In this document: piece after piece, positions 8,590-17,445 of the stretch | Position numbering within the stretch: position 1 is the first letter of the stretch | Layout: every line of letters begins with the position of its first letter | Assembly (NCBI RefSeq): GCF_007954365.1 | Contig: NZ_VOLO01000005.1 | Location: 1-64,000 of the forward strand | Length of the DNA: 64,000 nucleotides | Origin: Frigoribacterium sp. ACAM 257 | GTDB taxonomy: Bacteria > Actinomycetota > Actinomycetes > Actinomycetales > Microbacteriaceae | Direction: 5' to 3' | Translations under genes and position numbers: made by a program | Notes under the pieces: generated by a model | Seen by the model: the letters and a program-made list of their open reading frames with translations, nothing else | Told to the model about the DNA's origin: nothing | Database searches by the model: none

Positions 8590-8657
8590 GAGAGTGATCC
8601 TGTTCCGCGCGGCGGCGGGAGCCTGCGGCGGCGGCCCGGCTGAGGTCGATCACTCTC
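8590..8657. repeat. Unclassified intergenic palindrome
   Basis: Perfect 10-base ends GAGAGTGATC (8590-8599) and GATCACTCTC (8648-8657) flank a GC-rich 48-bp interior. No second copy was found in the window, but its layout matches the other palindromic elements. Confidence 0.5.
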
Positions 8658-8717
8658 AAATTACGGCGCAGGTGTGAGCGGGGGCGGGGAGACAGCACGC
8701 TCTCGATGTGAGGCGAC

Positions 8718-8767
8718 GCGAGAGCGACGAACCTCCGCGGAACATCGCGTCGCCTTGTCGCTGTCGC
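8718..8767. repeat. 50-bp intergenic palindrome, family D copy
   Basis: It begins GCGAGAGCGACGAACC and ends CGTCGCCTTGTCGCTGTCGC. It aligns over its full length with copies at 33085-33134 and 62566-62615, all 50 bp. Confidence 0.65.
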
Positions 8768-8836
8768 GTGGGCTCACCGGCCCCGCGCGAAGGTGAGGTC
8801 AGATCCCGGGCGAAGGAGGCGGCGGCCCGGACACAG

Positions 8837-8875
8837 CAGAACGCCGCGCCCCCGAGACGGGGACGCGGCGCTCTG
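8837..8875 (-). terminator. Terminator hairpin after terC
   Basis: The 17-base arms 8837-8853 and 8859-8875 pair with few mismatches around GAGAC, 45 bases beyond the terC stop on the minus strand. Confidence 0.65.
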
Positions 8876-8919
8876 CGGCGGTGCGGTGCGGTGCGGTGCG
8901 GGCGGGCAGAGCCGGCGGG

Positions 8920-9975
8920 CTAGTGCGCCGAGCTGTCGTCCTTCCGCGAGGCGGCCGAGTCGTGCGCGTGCGTGATCGGCTCGCCCTCGACGGTCTCGCG
9001 CTTCTTCTTGTCGGCGTCGCCGCGGGTCTTGGCGAGGCTGGCCACGGTCGCGACCGTGATCGTCGCGCCGATGAAGAGCAGCGACAGCCAGATCGGGATC
9101 TCGGGCACCCAGAGCAGCGGCTCGCCGCCGTTGATGAAGGGCACCTCGTTGACGTGCAGGGCGTGGAACACGAGCTTGACGCCGATGAAGGCGAGGATGA
9201 CCGCGAGGCCCTGCGACAGGTAGACGAGGCGCTCGAGCAGCCCGCCGATCAGGAAGTACAGCTGGCGCAGGCCCATCAGAGCGAACGCGTTGGCCGTGAA
9301 GACGATGTACGCCTCGTTGGTGAGGCCGTAGATCGCCGGGATCGAGTCGAGCGCGAAGACCAGGTCGACGAAGCCGATCGCGATGACGCAGAGCAGCAGC
9401 GGCGTGACGAAGCGCTTGCCCGAGACCTTCACGGTGAACTTGTCGCCGTTGAAGTCGTCGTGCACCGGCAGGATGCGTCGCGCGACACGGACGAACATGT
9501 TGTCGGCCGCGTTGCCGCCGTGGTCGCCCTTGAGCTGCTGGTAGGCCAGCACGAAGAGCAGGGCGCCGAAGATGTAGAAGACCCACGAGAAGTTCTCGAT
9601 CAGCGCGGCGCCGGCGGCGATGAAGCCGGCGCGCATGATGAGGGCGATGACGATGCCGATCATCAGCACCTTCTGCTGGTACATCCGAGGGATGGCGAAC
9701 CCGGTCATGATCAGCAGGAACACGAAGAGGTTGTCGATCGACAGCGCCTTCTCGGTGAGGTAGCCGGCGAAGTACTCGCCGCCGAAGCCCCAGCCGCTCG
9801 TGAAGCCGATGCCGACGCCGAAGAGCAGCGCGAGGCCGATGTAGAAGGCCGACCAGCGAGCGGACTCGCCGATCGTGGGCTCGTGCGGCTTGCGCACGTG
9901 CGTGAAGAACTCGTAGACGAAGAAGGCGATCGTCACACCGATGGTGATGAGCCAGGTGGTCAGGGTGATGTTCAC
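8920..9975 (-). CDS. TerC family membrane protein
   Basis: This 351-residue integral membrane protein with about nine helices carries the TerC/Alx signatures: FGGEYFAGYLTEKALSIDNLFVF near residue 65 and VDLVFALDSIPAIYGLT near residue 200. The acidic residues of both motifs sit in membrane helices. Members are linked to tellurium resistance and to manganese/metal export; which applies here cannot be read from sequence. The tail is His/Asp/Lys-rich and cytosolic. Start GTG 9975 with GGAGAG upstream. Confidence 0.9.
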   Translation of the reverse strand: MNITLTTWLITIGVTIAFFVYEFFTHVRKPHEPTIGESARWSAFYIGLALLFGVGIGFTSGWGFGGEYFAGYLTEKALSIDNLFVFLLIMTGFAIPRMYQQKVLMIGIVIALIMRAGFIAAGAALIENFSWVFYIFGALLFVLAYQQLKGDHGGNAADNMFVRVARRILPVHDDFNGDKFTVKVSGKRFVTPLLLCVIAIGFVDLVFALDSIPAIYGLTNEAYIVFTANAFALMGLRQLYFLIGGLLERLVYLSQGLAVILAFIGVKLVFHALHVNEVPFINGGEPLLWVPEIPIWLSLLFIGATITVATVASLAKTRGDADKKKRETVEGEPITHAHDSAASRKDDSSAH

Positions 9976-10034
9976 GGGGGTCTCTCCGCAGAGGTCGGGC
10001 TGTGAGGCAGCGGGCCCTGCGCACGCGCGGCGAA

Positions 10035-10081
10035 GGGGGTCTGATCGACCGTAGGGCGATCAGCGCTGTCAGCGTGCCCCC
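10035..10081 (-). terminator. Nested hairpin between the SRPBCC gene and terC
   Basis: An outer GGGGG/CCCCC pair (10035-10039 and 10077-10081) encloses a perfect seven-base stem CTGATCG/CGATCAG (10041-10047 and 10057-10063). Read on the minus strand it follows the SRPBCC gene stop by 44 bases. It is probably a terminator. It could also be a structured terC leader. Confidence 0.45.
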
Positions 10082-10124
10082 AAGCTGCCTCGACACTGCT
10101 GTGAAGCTGCGGCCCCTGCAAGCT

Positions 10125-10661
10125 TCAGACGGTAGAGCCCTCGACGTCGGGAGCGCGACCCGAGGAGGCGGCGACCCGGTCGATCTCGGCGGTCACGCCT
10201 CCCAGGACCTTCGTCATGTACGGCCCCCAGAGCAGCCGGACCACGGCGCGGACCAACAGGCCGCGGCCGGGCTTGGCGTCGAACGAGTACTGCCAGCAGA
10301 CGCGCGTGCCCGAGCCCTCCTCGTCGTGACGGTCCAGGGGCTCGTACCACCACTCGGCACGGCCGCGCTCGACGAGCGAGCGGAGGGGGCCGCGGAAGTC
10401 GCTCAGCTCGTAGACGAACAGCGCCGGACGGGCCACGGTCACGAGCGTCTCGACGAGCTGGCCGCCGCCGGAGAGCTCCAGGCGACGGGTCTGGCCCGGG
10501 GCGTCCCAGGGGCCGGTCTGCCCGTGCACGGCGACGACGGCCGGCAGGGGGCCGGAGCGCGGGTAGAACCCGACCGGCGTCATCGGGGTCCCGATCTCCC
10601 ACGCCCGCTCGAGGGACGCCGTCGTCACTCCCTCGCGGATCGCGCTCGCTGTGGTGGTCAT
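10125..10661 (-). CDS. SRPBCC (polyketide cyclase/START-like) family protein
   Basis: This 178-residue protein shows the helix-grip pattern: an early helix TTASLERAWEI, a central ELSDFRGPLRSLVERGRAEWWYEPL, a strand GTRVCWQYSFDAK and a long C-terminal helix. Such proteins bind hydrophobic ligands, and nothing in the sequence identifies one. Start ATG 10661 with a weak ribosome site. It is divergent from the PfkB kinase gene; the 179-bp gap should hold both promoters. Confidence 0.75.
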   Translation of the reverse strand: MTTTASAIREGVTTASLERAWEIGTPMTPVGFYPRSGPLPAVVAVHGQTGPWDAPGQTRRLELSGGGQLVETLVTVARPALFVYELSDFRGPLRSLVERGRAEWWYEPLDRHDEEGSGTRVCWQYSFDAKPGRGLLVRAVVRLLWGPYMTKVLGGVTAEIDRVAASSGRAPDVEGSTV

Positions 10662-10840
10662 GAGGATGGTTCGGAGTCACCCGCCCGGGGGACTGGTCGG
10701 TCTGCGCGCGCTTACCGTCGCCTCCTCGGCTCGCACATCACAGAGTCGCCCGGGAGACCGCTGGGAGCCGCGCACCGCACCACGTGGTTCGTTCTGCCTG
10801 TCAGCCGTCGCACCCGCGGGGCCCCACCGAACGGACCACC

Positions 10841-11764
10841 ATGACAGGCCGAGTCGCCGTCTTCGCTCCCTCTCCCGTGCTCACCGTCACCGTCGAGGAC
10901 CACGGCGCCGGCGCCGACGTGCACGTCCACGCGGGCGGGCAGGGGCTCTGGCAGGCCCGGATGCTGCAGACGCTCGGGGCCGACGTCGTCGTGGTCGCCG
11001 CGCTCGTCGGCGAGACGGGCTCGGTCGTCGGGCACCTCTGCGACGACGAGGGCGTGCCGCTGCTCTCGGTCCGCCGCGAGGGGCGCGGCGCGGCCTACGT
11101 GCACGACCGCCGAGACGGCGAGCGGGACGAGCTCGTCGAGACCCCCGGCGACGCCCTCAGCCGGCACGACCTCGACGAGCTGTACGGACTCGCCCTGCGG
11201 GCCGGGCTCGAGTCGGACGTCACGGTGCTCAGCGGCCCGTCCGGCGACGACACCCTGCCCGTCGACGTCTACCGACGCCTCGCGGCCGACCTGCGGGCCG
11301 TCGACCGCGTCGTCGTCGCCGACCTCGCCGGCGAGCGGCTGGAGGCGGTGCTCGAGGGCGGCGTCGACGTGCTCAAGGTCAGCGACCAGGAGCTGCTCGC
11401 CGACGAGCTGATCACCGAGAGCACCCCGGAGCAGATCGTCGAGGCGATGCGCGACCTGCGGCTGCGCGGGGCGTCGTCGGTCGTGGTCACCTGCTCCGAC
11501 CTGCCCACCTTCGTGCTCGACGGGCCGGGTGCGCGCGTCTTCGAGGTGAGCGTGCCCTCGATGCACGTCGTCGACACCCGCGGAGCCGGCGACTCGCTCA
11601 CGGCCGGCGTGGCCGCCGTGCTCGCCGCGGGCGGCGGACTCGAGGAGGCGGTCGTCACGGGCACCGCGGCCGGCGCGTTGAACGTGACCCGCCACGGGCT
11701 GGGCTCGGGCGACCCGGACGCGATCGCGGCGCTGCGCGCGGTCGTGAGCGTGCGCGACCTGTAG
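10841..11764 (+). CDS. PfkB-family sugar kinase (1-phosphofructokinase-like)
   Basis: This 307-residue kinase opens with MTGRVAVFAPSPVLTVTVE, contains a sugar-binding GGQGLWQARMLQTLG, and has the C-terminal signature VVDTRGAGDSLTAG with the anion hole and catalytic Asp (GAGD). The fold and length suit the 1-phosphofructokinase/tagatose-6-phosphate kinase branch. There is no phosphotransferase gene beside it, so the substrate is open. ATG 10841 was chosen over an upstream in-frame start because conserved sequence begins here. Confidence 0.85.
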   Translation: MTGRVAVFAPSPVLTVTVEDHGAGADVHVHAGGQGLWQARMLQTLGADVVVVAALVGETGSVVGHLCDDEGVPLLSVRREGRGAAYVHDRRDGERDELVETPGDALSRHDLDELYGLALRAGLESDVTVLSGPSGDDTLPVDVYRRLAADLRAVDRVVVADLAGERLEAVLEGGVDVLKVSDQELLADELITESTPEQIVEAMRDLRLRGASSVVVTCSDLPTFVLDGPGARVFEVSVPSMHVVDTRGAGDSLTAGVAAVLAAGGGLEEAVVTGTAAGALNVTRHGLGSGDPDAIAALRAVVSVRDL

Positions 11765-11817
11765 CCCGCCTCCGGCCTGCGGGGACCGCTCGGCGGGCGC
11801 GGCGTACCCTCGACGGC

Positions 11818-12432
11818 ATGTCAGCGGAGGAAGGCGCCCCGACGGCCCACGGCGACCCGCGCCGCAGCGACCCGCGCGTCGCCGCCGCGCGCTACCGGGC
11901 CGAGGGCGAGCGACCGCCCGACGACGCCCCGCGCGACACCCGCACCGCTGCCGAGATGCGCGCCTGGGCTCGCACCGCGATCGACCTCGCGGTGCAGCGC
12001 GGCGAGTTCGACGACCTGCCCCTGGCGGGCAAGCCGCTGCCCGGCCTGGCCGGCGGCACGGTCGACCCCGACTGGTGGATCCGTGGCCTGATCGAGAGGG
12101 AGGGGCTCACCGGCCTGGCGCCTCCTGCGCTCTCGCTGCGCACCGAGCACCAGCAGCTCGACGACGTGCTCGACGGCCTCGGCACGGAAGCCGCCGTGCG
12201 TGCCCACCTCGACGACTTCAACACGCGGATCGTGGAGGCTCGGCGCCAGCTGACCGGCGGACCTCCCGTCGTGACCCCCACCCGAGACGTCGACGACGAG
12301 CTGAGGAGGTGGCGCGAGCGCCGCGAGGACCGCCGCGCGGCCCGTGCGGCAGCCGTCCCGCCCGCCCCGCCGACCTGGCGCGAACGACGCGCGCTGCGCC
12401 GTGAGCTGAGGAGGCGGCGGCACGATGGGTGA
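11818..12432 (+). CDS. DUF1992 (DnaJC28-like) protein
   Basis: This 204-residue protein contains the family core WARTAIDLAVQRGEFDDLPLAGKPLPGL, then WWIRGLIEREGL (about 45-100). A highly basic, probably disordered Arg-rich tail (RRWRERREDRRAARAAA) follows. The DnaJC28 conserved domain is widespread in actinobacteria without a known function. Start ATG 11818. It lies 53 bp after the kinase gene. A short GGGTGA/TCACCC hairpin follows the stop codon. Confidence 0.85.
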   Translation: MSAEEGAPTAHGDPRRSDPRVAAARYRAEGERPPDDAPRDTRTAAEMRAWARTAIDLAVQRGEFDDLPLAGKPLPGLAGGTVDPDWWIRGLIEREGLTGLAPPALSLRTEHQQLDDVLDGLGTEAAVRAHLDDFNTRIVEARRQLTGGPPVVTPTRDVDDELRRWRERREDRRAARAAAVPPAPPTWRERRALRRELRRRRHDG

Positions 12433-12549
12433 GGTCGCTCACCCGCCGTCGCTGACCCGGATGAACCTGGGAGCCGACTCGGATCGGGGGACGAACCGCG
12501 ATACAGTCGGATGTTCCCTCCTGACCGACCTACCGTGAGGACCGCCCGC

Positions 12550-13590
12550 GTGACGACCACCGCGTCCCCGAGCCCGTCAGGTCACGACGCGCACGGACGA
12601 GGCGGAGACGCCGCCCCGCTGCTGCGTCCGCGAGGTCGCCGTCGGGCCGAGGCCGCCGTGCTGCCGCAGAGCTGCCGCGCCTCGTTCGTGCAGCCCGAGG
12701 CCCTCGTCGACGCGTCCGTCGCCGCCGCCGAGGCCGCCGTCGTGACGGTGCCCGGGCTGAGCGGCCGACGCGCTGCTCGTGCGGCCCTGTCCGCTCGCGT
12801 GGAGAGTCGTGGAGTCCTCGCGCTGGCCCGTCGTGCCGCGCGCGCCGAGCGGTCGTCGGCCGGCGCCTCCTCGTCCCCGGCTCCCTCCGGTGCGGCCGTT
12901 CCTGCCACGCGTCGTCTCGTCGACATCGTCAAGAAGGCCTCCGTCGTCGCAGCCCTCGTGGGCTTCGCCGCCAGCGGCACGCTGCCCCTCATCGCGGGTC
13001 CCGACCAGGAGGCGCAGGCCGCGGCCGGCGGGACGGGCTTCTCCGCCGGTGCCCCCGCGAGCGGTCAGCAGCACCTCTCCGTCGACGCGACGGTCGTCGC
13101 GGACGACGTCGAGCGCGACGAGTACTCGGCGACGTCGATGATCGACGTCAGGACGCAGCTGCTGCGCAACGAGAAGGCCGCGGGCTCGACCGAGTGGGAC
13201 GGCCGGACCACCGCCTCCTACCTGGCCGACCCGCTTTACGACACGCTCGACCGCGACCAGGTGCTCGCCGTCGCGATGCAGTACATCGGCACGCCCTACG
13301 TGCACGGCGGCGAAGACCCGACCAAGTTCGACTGCTCGGGCCTGATCACGTTCGTGTACGCCCAGTTCGGCATCTCGCTGACCCACTACGTGCCCACCCA
13401 GGACACCGAGGGCACGCGCGTCTCGGCCGCCGAGGCGGTGCCCGGCGACCTGGTCGTCTTCGACAACCTCGCCCACGACGGCATCTACGCGGGCGACGGG
13501 ATGATCCTCGACGCGCCGAAGCCCGGCGGCCTCGTCAGCGTGCGGCCCATCTGGGACTCGCCGCACCACTTCGTGCGCATCGGCGCGTAG
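12550..13590 (+). CDS. NlpC/P60 cell-wall hydrolase
   Basis: This 346-residue protein has an Arg/Ala-rich cytosolic N-terminus (about 110 residues) and one membrane segment (VVAALVGFAASGTLPLIAG, about 135-155). The C-terminal NlpC/P60 domain (about 230-346) holds the catalytic Cys in KFDCSGLITFVYAQFG and His in FDNLAHDGIYAG. It cleaves peptidoglycan stem peptides outside the membrane. The unusually long N-terminus makes it membrane-anchored rather than secreted. GTG 12550 has GAGGA eight bases upstream; ATG 12511 in the same frame has no ribosome site. Confidence 0.88.
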   Translation: MTTTASPSPSGHDAHGRGGDAAPLLRPRGRRRAEAAVLPQSCRASFVQPEALVDASVAAAEAAVVTVPGLSGRRAARAALSARVESRGVLALARRAARAERSSAGASSSPAPSGAAVPATRRLVDIVKKASVVAALVGFAASGTLPLIAGPDQEAQAAAGGTGFSAGAPASGQQHLSVDATVVADDVERDEYSATSMIDVRTQLLRNEKAAGSTEWDGRTTASYLADPLYDTLDRDQVLAVAMQYIGTPYVHGGEDPTKFDCSGLITFVYAQFGISLTHYVPTQDTEGTRVSAAEAVPGDLVVFDNLAHDGIYAGDGMILDAPKPGGLVSVRPIWDSPHHFVRIGA

Positions 13591-13620
13591 CGCGCCGCGC
13601 GTAGCCCGCCCGTGTGCCCG

Positions 13621-13717
13621 CGCACTCGCTGAAGCCACGCGCCAGCGCGTCCGGACCCGTCGGACCCGCGCGCACCCTCGTGCGCGGGGACGGGTGTGCG
13701 CGGGTTCAGCGGGTGCG
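13621..13717. repeat. 97-bp palindrome between convergent genes
   Basis: The outer arms CGCACTCGCTGAA (13621-13633) and TTCAGCGGGTGCG (13705-13717) differ from perfect pairing at one position. Nested CCCGCGCGCACC/GGTGTGCGCGGG arms lie inside. It could act as a bidirectional terminator. No second copy was seen, but the layout resembles the repeated families. Confidence 0.5.
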
Positions 13718-13756
13718 GGCGGGGCCGAGCATCGCGCAGCGCGGCCCGCCGCAGGC

Positions 13757-15361
13757 TCAGCCGCCGAGCTGCCCCGTGAGGCGTCCGTGGAACGAGCCGC
13801 TGCGCTCGTCGAGGCCGACGAACTCGACGGCGAGGCCGTGCGCGGCGAACTTCGCCTCGACCGAGTCGAGGGCGGCGACGCTCGAGGCGTCCCACACGGA
13901 GGCGCGGCTGAGGTCGACGAGGACGGTCGCGTCCGGACGCGACGCGACGGCCGCCTCCTCTGCGAGGGCAGCGTCGTCCGCGTACGCGAAGTGCTCGACG
14001 AGGTCGTTGCTGCTGCCGAAGAAGAGCGGGCCGACGACGTCGTAGCGGACCCGAGCGTGCGGGCGGGCGGAGCCGTCCGGGTCCGTGACGGCGGCGGCCG
14101 CCGGCTCGACGGCCGGCTCGACGGTCCGTTCGACCCGGATGACGTGCGCGATCCGACGGGCGAACAGCACCATCGCGAGCAGCACGCCGACGGCCACCCC
14201 GATCGCGAGGTTGTTGGTCGCGACGACGACGGCGACCGTGACCACCATGACCAGTGTCTCGGGCAGCGGCATGCGCCTCAGCGTCGACGGGCGCACGCTG
14301 TGCCAATCGACCGTGGTGATCGCGACCACCATCATCACGGCCGCGAGGGCGACCATCGGGATGCGCGCCATCACCGAGCTCAGCCCCGTGACGAGCAGCA
14401 GCAGGAACAGTCCGGCCGCCAGGGTCGAGACCCTGGTCCGCGCCCGCCCGATCTTCACGTTGACGACCGTCTGGCCGATCATGGCGCAGCCCGCGATGCC
14501 GCCGTAGGCGCCGGCGGCGATGTTCGCGACGCCGAGGGCCCAGGACTCCTTGCCCTTGTGCGAGGGCGTCTCGGTGATGTCGTCGACGAGCTTCGCCGTG
14601 AGCAGCGTCTCCATCAGGCCGACGAAGGCGACGCTGAGCGCCGTCGGCAGGATGATGCCGAGGGTCTCCGGGCTGAACGGCACGAGCCACGGGGTGAGGC
14701 CCGGCAGGCCGCCTCCCATCGGCCCTTCGTCGCCGACGGTGTGCACGTCGGTCAGGCCCGCGGCCACGACGATCACGGTCACGACCACGATCGCCACGAG
14801 GGGTGCCGGCACGACCCGCGTGAACCGCGGCAGAAGCACGACGATCGCGATGGTCAGCGCGAAGAGCGGGTAGACGATCCACGGCACGTCGACGAGGTGC
14901 GGCACCTGCGCGACGAAGATCAGGATGCCCAGCGCGTTGACGAAGCCGATCATCACGGAGCGCGGGATGAAGCGCATCAGGCGCGCGAGGCCGGCCGTGC
15001 CGAAGACGATCTGGATGACGCCTGCGAGCAGCACGGTCGGCAGCACGTACTCGACCCCGTGGGTGCGCACGAGCGGCGCGATCACGAGGGCGACCGAGCC
15101 GGCTGCGGCGGTCACCATCGCGGGCCGTCCGCCGAGCAGCGACATCACCACGGCGAGCACGACCGACGCGACCAGGCTGACCATCGGGTCGACGCCGGCG
15201 ATCACCGAGAACGAGATCACCTCGGGCACGAGGGCGAGCGTGGTGACGATGCCGGCCAGCGCCTCCCTGGTGAGGAGGCGCGGCGAGCGGAGCACCGCGC
15301 GCACGCTGTCGTCGGGACGAGCGGGCGCGACGGCGCGGGGCTGGGAGGAATCTGCGGTCAC
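13757..15361 (-). CDS. SulP-family anion transporter with STAS domain
   Basis: This 534-residue SLC26/SulP transporter begins its transmembrane part at LTREALAGIVTTLALVPEVISFS (about 30) and spans about 12-14 segments to residue 410. A cytosolic STAS domain follows at the C-terminus (YDVVGPLFFGSSNDLVEHF, then VLVDLSRASVWDASSVAALD). Substrates in the family are sulfate, bicarbonate or other anions. Start GTG 15361 with GGAG upstream. It diverges from a MerR regulator across a 99-bp gap containing a perfect palindrome, which suggests control by that regulator. Confidence 0.92.
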   Translation of the reverse strand: MTADSSQPRAVAPARPDDSVRAVLRSPRLLTREALAGIVTTLALVPEVISFSVIAGVDPMVSLVASVVLAVVMSLLGGRPAMVTAAAGSVALVIAPLVRTHGVEYVLPTVLLAGVIQIVFGTAGLARLMRFIPRSVMIGFVNALGILIFVAQVPHLVDVPWIVYPLFALTIAIVVLLPRFTRVVPAPLVAIVVVTVIVVAAGLTDVHTVGDEGPMGGGLPGLTPWLVPFSPETLGIILPTALSVAFVGLMETLLTAKLVDDITETPSHKGKESWALGVANIAAGAYGGIAGCAMIGQTVVNVKIGRARTRVSTLAAGLFLLLLVTGLSSVMARIPMVALAAVMMVVAITTVDWHSVRPSTLRRMPLPETLVMVVTVAVVVATNNLAIGVAVGVLLAMVLFARRIAHVIRVERTVEPAVEPAAAAVTDPDGSARPHARVRYDVVGPLFFGSSNDLVEHFAYADDAALAEEAAVASRPDATVLVDLSRASVWDASSVAALDSVEAKFAAHGLAVEFVGLDERSGSFHGRLTGQLGG

Positions 15362-15424
15362 GGCGTGCTCCGGGTGGGGTGGTGAGAAGATCGGGGGACC
15401 GGCGACACTGCCGTGTGATCGACC

Positions 15425-15444
15425 CTACCCTCACGTGAGGGTAG
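15425..15444. promoter_or_regulatory. Perfect 20-bp palindrome, probable MerR operator
   Basis: CTACCCTCACGTGAGGGTAG is a perfect dyad between the divergent sulP and merR genes, 17 bases before the merR ATG. MerR proteins bind such dyads and re-space promoter elements; assignment to this regulator is inference from position. Confidence 0.7.
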
Positions 15445-15460
15445 AGATGGGCCAGTGACC

Positions 15461-15871
15461 ATGACGGACGTCGACGCACCGATGATGCAGATCGGCGAGC
15501 TGGCCGACCGGGCCGAGATGTCGCTGCGCACGATCCGGCACTACGACGAGGTCGGGCTGCTCACCCCGTCGGGACGCAGCGACGGGGGGTTCCGGCTGTA
15601 CACCGACGCCGATTTCTCGCGGCTGATGGTGATCCGCCGCATGAAGCCGCTGGGTTTCTCGCTCGACGAGATGGCCGAGTTGCTGCTCGTCGTCGACGCG
15701 CTCGAGGCGGCCGGTGCCGAGGCAGCCGGTGCCGAGGGCGCAGGAGGCGCGGCGTCCGACACCCGCGCCCGTCTCGACGCCTTCATCGCGGACGCCGTCG
15801 AGCGCCGGGCCCGGCTCGAGCGGCAGCTGGCCATGGCGGACGAGTTCCTGGAGCTGCTGCGCAGCCGCTGA
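15461..15871 (+). CDS. MerR-family transcriptional regulator
   Basis: This 136-residue regulator has a MerR winged-helix (MQIGELADRAEMSLRTIRHYDEVGLL, then LYTDADFSRLMVIRRMKPLGFSLDEM) and a C-terminal dimerisation coil (RARLDAFIADAVERRARLERQLAMADEFLELL). A low-complexity Ala/Glu/Gly insert sits between them (about 80-100). The effector-binding region is minimal and no metal-binding Cys is present. GTG 15455 in the same frame is an alternative start. It probably controls the divergent sulP gene and itself. Confidence 0.88.
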   Translation: MTDVDAPMMQIGELADRAEMSLRTIRHYDEVGLLTPSGRSDGGFRLYTDADFSRLMVIRRMKPLGFSLDEMAELLLVVDALEAAGAEAAGAEGAGGAASDTRARLDAFIADAVERRARLERQLAMADEFLELLRSR

Positions 15872-15929
15872 CGCGGTCTCGCGCACCCGGCCCGCACCTC
15901 CTGTCGTCCTGGCTGGCGCCTCCTGCGCC

Positions 15930-17048
15930 CTACTCGCTGCGGCGCTCGACGAGCCCCTCGGCGAACGACGCCCACCACTCGCCCGCGGGCGGCCCGCCGT
16001 TGCAGGTGCCGTCGCTGATGCCCGGCGTCTTCACCCACAGGAACGCGTCGAGGCCCTTGCTGCCGCCCGTGACGTGCGGGTCCTGGCCGAGGCCGGCGCC
16101 CTCGGGGTTGCACCAGGTGCCGCGCCAGCCCTGGCCGTTGCGCGAGACGTCGATGACGTAGCGGCTGTCGCCGGTGAGCTCGCTGACCCGCTCGGCGTAG
16201 GCGCGCTCGTCGTCGACCGGGTAGAAGCTCGCGACGTTCGTGTAGAAGCCGCGGGCGCGGTCGATCCCGGCCTGCTCGAGGCGCTCGGCCATCTCCCGGG
16301 CGGGCACCCAGTTCGAGTTTCCGCCGTCGAGGTAGGCGGGCACCCCGGCGTCGGCGAACGCGGCGACCGACTCGCGGATGAGGGGGAGCCGCTCGTCGGC
16401 GAGCTCGGGGCAGCGCGTGAGCATGCCGAGCGAGTCGGGCTCGACCACCACGACCGCACGGTGGCCGCGCAGGGTGTCGGCGACGAGCTGGTTCCAGGCG
16501 GGGTAGTCGTCGGCCGCGAGCCCCCCGGCGGAGTAGTTGCCGCAGTCGCGGTCGGGGATCGCGTAGGTGACGAAGACGGCGGTCGCGTCCTGCAGCTCGG
16601 CGGCGACGAGGTAGTCGGTGATCTCGTCGACGAGCGCGGCGTCGTCGTGGCCGTCGCCGAGCCAGAGCGCGACGGGGCGCTCGGCGATCAGCTCTGCCGC
16701 CCGGGCGGCGTCGGCGTCGCCGCCGGCGGTGAGGCGCTCGGCGGCGCGGGCGGCGAGCGAGTTCGGCTCGACGGCGAGGCCGCCGTCGAAGACGAGGGTG
16801 TTGGGGGCCGAGCGGATGGTGTCGGGGGTGATCGCGCCGAAGGGGCGGGGGGCGGCGTCCGCGGTGGGGGCAGGCGTGCTCGTCGTGTCGCCGGGCGTGT
16901 CGTCGGTCGGGCTCGGGCTCGCCGTGGCGCCCGCCGTCGGGCCTGTGGCGTCGCGGTCGGCGGAGGTGCACCCGACCACGCCGAGGGCCGCCGCGACGAC
17001 GAGCGCGCCGAGGGCGGTGCGCAGGAGGTGCGGCGTCACGTGCGGCAT
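15930..17048 (-). CDS. GH6 family cellulase, lipoprotein form
   Basis: This 372-residue protein begins MPHVTPHLLRTALG and has a lipobox LGVVGCTS (Cys about 27) and a Thr/Pro/Asp linker. The GH6 catalytic domain (about 75-372) has YAIPDRDCGNYSAGG, the catalytic-acid motif VVVEPDSLG, AYLDGGNSNW, NGQGWRGTWCNPEGAGLG and LWVKTPGISDGTC. GH6 enzymes are inverting beta-1,4-glucanases acting on cellulose. A lipid anchor instead of a cellulose-binding domain keeps the enzyme at the cell surface, in keeping with a plant-associated lifestyle (inference). Confidence 0.9.
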   Translation of the reverse strand: MPHVTPHLLRTALGALVVAAALGVVGCTSADRDATGPTAGATASPSPTDDTPGDTTSTPAPTADAAPRPFGAITPDTIRSAPNTLVFDGGLAVEPNSLAARAAERLTAGGDADAARAAELIAERPVALWLGDGHDDAALVDEITDYLVAAELQDATAVFVTYAIPDRDCGNYSAGGLAADDYPAWNQLVADTLRGHRAVVVVEPDSLGMLTRCPELADERLPLIRESVAAFADAGVPAYLDGGNSNWVPAREMAERLEQAGIDRARGFYTNVASFYPVDDERAYAERVSELTGDSRYVIDVSRNGQGWRGTWCNPEGAGLGQDPHVTGGSKGLDAFLWVKTPGISDGTCNGGPPAGEWWASFAEGLVERRSE

Positions 17049-17445
17049 CGGTCCCGTTCCCGGGCGCCGTGGGGAGGGCCCCGACGATGGTGGACCTCCA
17101 TGACAGCACGCCGCGCGCCCGGGCACAGGGGGCGCTTCGGGGGACACGGGCTGTCCCCGGCGCACGACTGCTTCCGCAAATGCCGACCAGAAGAGCTGCC
17201 ATCACGGGAAATCCCGTTGTTCTGGGGCTCGCGAGGGGCTCACGGTCGGCATGTGGGGAACCGACGGGGCGGGTGGGCTCAGTCCTCCACAGGTGCGGGT
17301 TGGTCCACAGGTGTCGTGTGCCGCGCACTGGGGTAGGTGCCGCGAGGAGGCGGTCGCTAGGGTGGACGGACCGCCGCGCCCGAGCAGCGTGACCACGACC
17401 GGCCCGCCGCCGGTCCTGCCGCCGCCACACGACGAACCGAGAACC
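17049..17445. other. 397-bp divergent promoter region with palindrome and direct repeats
   Basis: No gene is seen. The region contains a family A palindrome (17174-17258) and two direct repeats TCCACAGGTG, 18 bp apart (17286-17295 and 17304-17313). The M23 peptidase promoter should lie near the repeats, which could be an activator site. Confidence 0.45.
17174..17258. repeat. 85-bp intergenic palindrome, family A copy
   Basis: The ends are CCGCAAATGCCGAC and GTCGGCATGTGGGG. Inside lies the perfect hairpin ACGGGA-AA-TCCCGT (about 17202-17215), which is the best-conserved part of the family interior. Confidence 0.72.

Larger units (their letters stand above)
8443..8919. other. 477-bp gene-free region packed with palindromes
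   Basis: No credible gene is present. The stretch contains a family A element (8477-8562), an unclassified palindrome (8590-8657), a family D element (8718-8767), a terminator hairpin (8837-8875) and a pentanucleotide GTGCG array (about 8881-8900) next to the terC stop. Confidence 0.6.

Noticed and set aside
9976..10124. yybP-ykoY (manganese) riboswitch ahead of terC
   Set aside because: terC-type genes often carry it, but the conserved GGGGAGUA and CUAC elements are not recognisable. The hairpin present is better explained as a terminator of the upstream gene.
17286..17313. DnaA boxes / replication origin
   Set aside because: The TCCACAGGTG repeats share only TCCACA with a DnaA box. There are just two, and no dnaA, dnaN or AT-rich region is present.
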